Assembly (NCBI RefSeq): GCF_000010345.1
Contig: NC_009663.1
Location: 2,170,001-2,234,000, forward strand
Direction of reading: 5' to 3'
Source of the DNA: Sulfurovum sp. NBC37-1
GTDB taxonomy: Bacteria; Campylobacterota; Campylobacteria; Campylobacterales; Sulfurovaceae
DNA: 64,000 bases
The notes beneath the pieces are model-generated. The model saw only the letters and a program-made list of their open reading frames with translations, did not search any database and was not told where the DNA came from. Below are positions 63,069 through 64,000 of the stretch, piece by piece. Position 1 is the first letter of the stretch, and the number at the start of each line of letters is the position of its first letter. A program made the position numbers and the translations under genes.

Positions 63069-64000
63069 TCAAAGTAAGCGAAATAGTGACAGATTTTTTG
63101 GCAGAACATCCTATGGTCTCGAAAAAAATTTTTATGGTTTCCGGCGGTGGGAACATGCATCTGATCGATTCGATCGGACGCCACAAGAGACTCAACTATA
63201 TCTGCAACCACCACGAACAGGCTTGCACCCTTGCGGCGGAAGGATATGCTCGTGTTACGAATAAGGTCGGCGTAGCGATGGTGACGACAGGACCAGGTGG
63301 TACAAATGCGATTACGGGCGTTTATGGTGCATGGGTAGATTCAATCCCGACAATGATAATTTCAGGACAGGTCAAATTTGAGACGACCATTGCCAGTCAG
63401 CCAGAACTGCAACTGCGCCAGTTAGGTGACCAGGAGATCAACATTATTGATCTTGTCAAACCTATTACCAAGTATGCCGTGATGGTAACCGATAAACATG
63501 ATATCCTTTATCACCTCCAAAAGGCAGTTTACGAAGCCAAAAGCGGTAGGCCAGGCCCAGTATGGATAGATATCCCCCTTGATATTCAGGGAACGAAGGT
63601 CAATGAGAACGATCTGAAGCGCTTCATCCCACCGGCACCACCGGAATACGATCTAAAAATCGATGAGGTTCTTGCACTTTTGAAGCAGGCGAAAAGACCG
63701 GTAATCATTGCCGGAAACGGTATCACGCTTTCAGGTGCGAACAAAGCGTTTTTGCGGTTGGTAGAAAAACTGGGAATACCGGTGGTAGGAACGTTTGCGC
63801 GGTATGATATTGTTCAGGATAATCATCCGTTGGCATTCGGGCGTTATGGGACAATTGGGCACAGGGCAGCAAATTTCATTATACAAAACAGTGACCTTGT
63901 TTTAGCAATTGGTGCAAGAATGAATATCCGTTCCATCAGTTACAATTGGGAATATTTTGCCAGAGAAGCAAAGAAGATCGCTATCGATATCGATGCAGCG
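63065..64000 (+). CDS. Thiamine diphosphate-dependent enzyme, acetolactate synthase-like (incomplete)
   Basis: 312 residues are visible and the gene runs past the window. The N-terminal ThDP-binding domain has the activating Glu in NHHEQACTLAAEGYARV and TTGPGGTNAITGVYGAW; the central Rossmann domain has PVIIAGNGITLSGA and FGRYGTIGHRAANF. ATG 63065 overlaps the previous stop (ATGA). Within a CDP-sugar cluster it could be a YerE-like enzyme that adds an acetyl group to a keto-sugar, or a lyase supplying another precursor. True acetolactate synthase seems less likely here. Confidence 0.85.
   Translation, partial: MIKVSEIVTDFLAEHPMVSKKIFMVSGGGNMHLIDSIGRHKRLNYICNHHEQACTLAAEGYARVTNKVGVAMVTTGPGGTNAITGVYGAWVDSIPTMIISGQVKFETTIASQPELQLRQLGDQEINIIDLVKPITKYAVMVTDKHDILYHLQKAVYEAKSGRPGPVWIDIPLDIQGTKVNENDLKRFIPPAPPEYDLKIDEVLALLKQAKRPVIIAGNGITLSGANKAFLRLVEKLGIPVVGTFARYDIVQDNHPLAFGRYGTIGHRAANFIIQNSDLVLAIGARMNIRSISYNWEYFAREAKKIAIDIDAA

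Noticed and set aside
63065-64000. Naming the last gene ilvB/ilvI
   Set aside because: The ThDP fold is clear, but the overlap with a sugar-cluster gene makes branched-chain amino acid synthesis unlikely, and the gene is incomplete.

Overview
This window comes from a chromosome of a Campylobacterota (epsilonproteobacterial) organism. The best fit is a Sulfurovum- or Sulfurimonas-like, respiring, chemolithotrophic-type bacterium. Signs are the tmRNA with a tag starting ANN, an ArsRS-like two-component system, a ComEC lacking the C-terminal hydrolase domain, a PgbA_N-type protein, and the codon style of the housekeeping genes. I infer the genus from these; I could not search databases.

Positions 1-19,600 are ordinary chromosome of moderate GC. 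They hold the end of hemB, argF, hemN, a GlcF/LutA-like Fe-S protein, a sensor kinase and response regulator, an AI-2E transporter, ruvB, panB, trpA, lgt, a large acyl-CoA dehydratase activase with its dehydratase-like partner, and a molybdate operon (modE-modA-mop-modB-modC). Two ModE-like operator boxes lie upstream of modE. The tmRNA gene ssrA is divergent from modE.

Positions 20,083 to about 41,800 are an AT-rich genomic island next to the 3' end of ssrA. Its left end carries the remnant of a P4-type tyrosine integrase, split by a complete IS5-like element with a 4-bp target duplication. The core is an approximately 17-kb minus-strand operon of nine closely packed or overlapping genes (22,067-38,960). 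Eight encode TIR-domain proteins, with nine TIR domains in total. The architectures are TIR-STAND NTPase, TIR-TM-WD40, NACHT-TIR, TIR-SLOG, tandem TIR, a novel domain plus TIR, a ThsB-like TIR and a plain TIR. The ninth gene is a small conserved-looking protein. There is no SIR2 ThsA and no CD-NTase, so this is neither canonical Thoeris nor CBASS. It is the best candidate here for an undescribed anti-phage system, probably based on NAD+ cleavage or nucleotide signalling. A Fic AMP-transferase cassette and a DinJ/YafQ-type toxin-antitoxin pair complete the island.

Positions 41,880-64,000 return to chromosome: a UbiB-like kinase, alanine racemase, the agmatine-to-putrescine pair (agmatine deiminase and N-carbamoylputrescine amidase), a truncated haemoglobin, a Nudix hydrolase, an M23 peptidase, a PgbA_N-like protein, glcD, a YihY protein, comEC, dnaB with a 344-residue homing-type intein in its P-loop, ispG, priA and a pseudopilin. 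The window ends in a surface-sugar cluster: rfbF, rfbG, a C-methyltransferase-like gene and a ThDP enzyme that runs off the end.

Two kinds of dispersed repeat stand out. One is an approximately 270-bp highly structured element present twice (9,027-9,294 and 39,477-39,750), with the same interior but different, self-complementary ends. The other is a REP-like palindrome family, one pair of which lies inside the priA reading frame.
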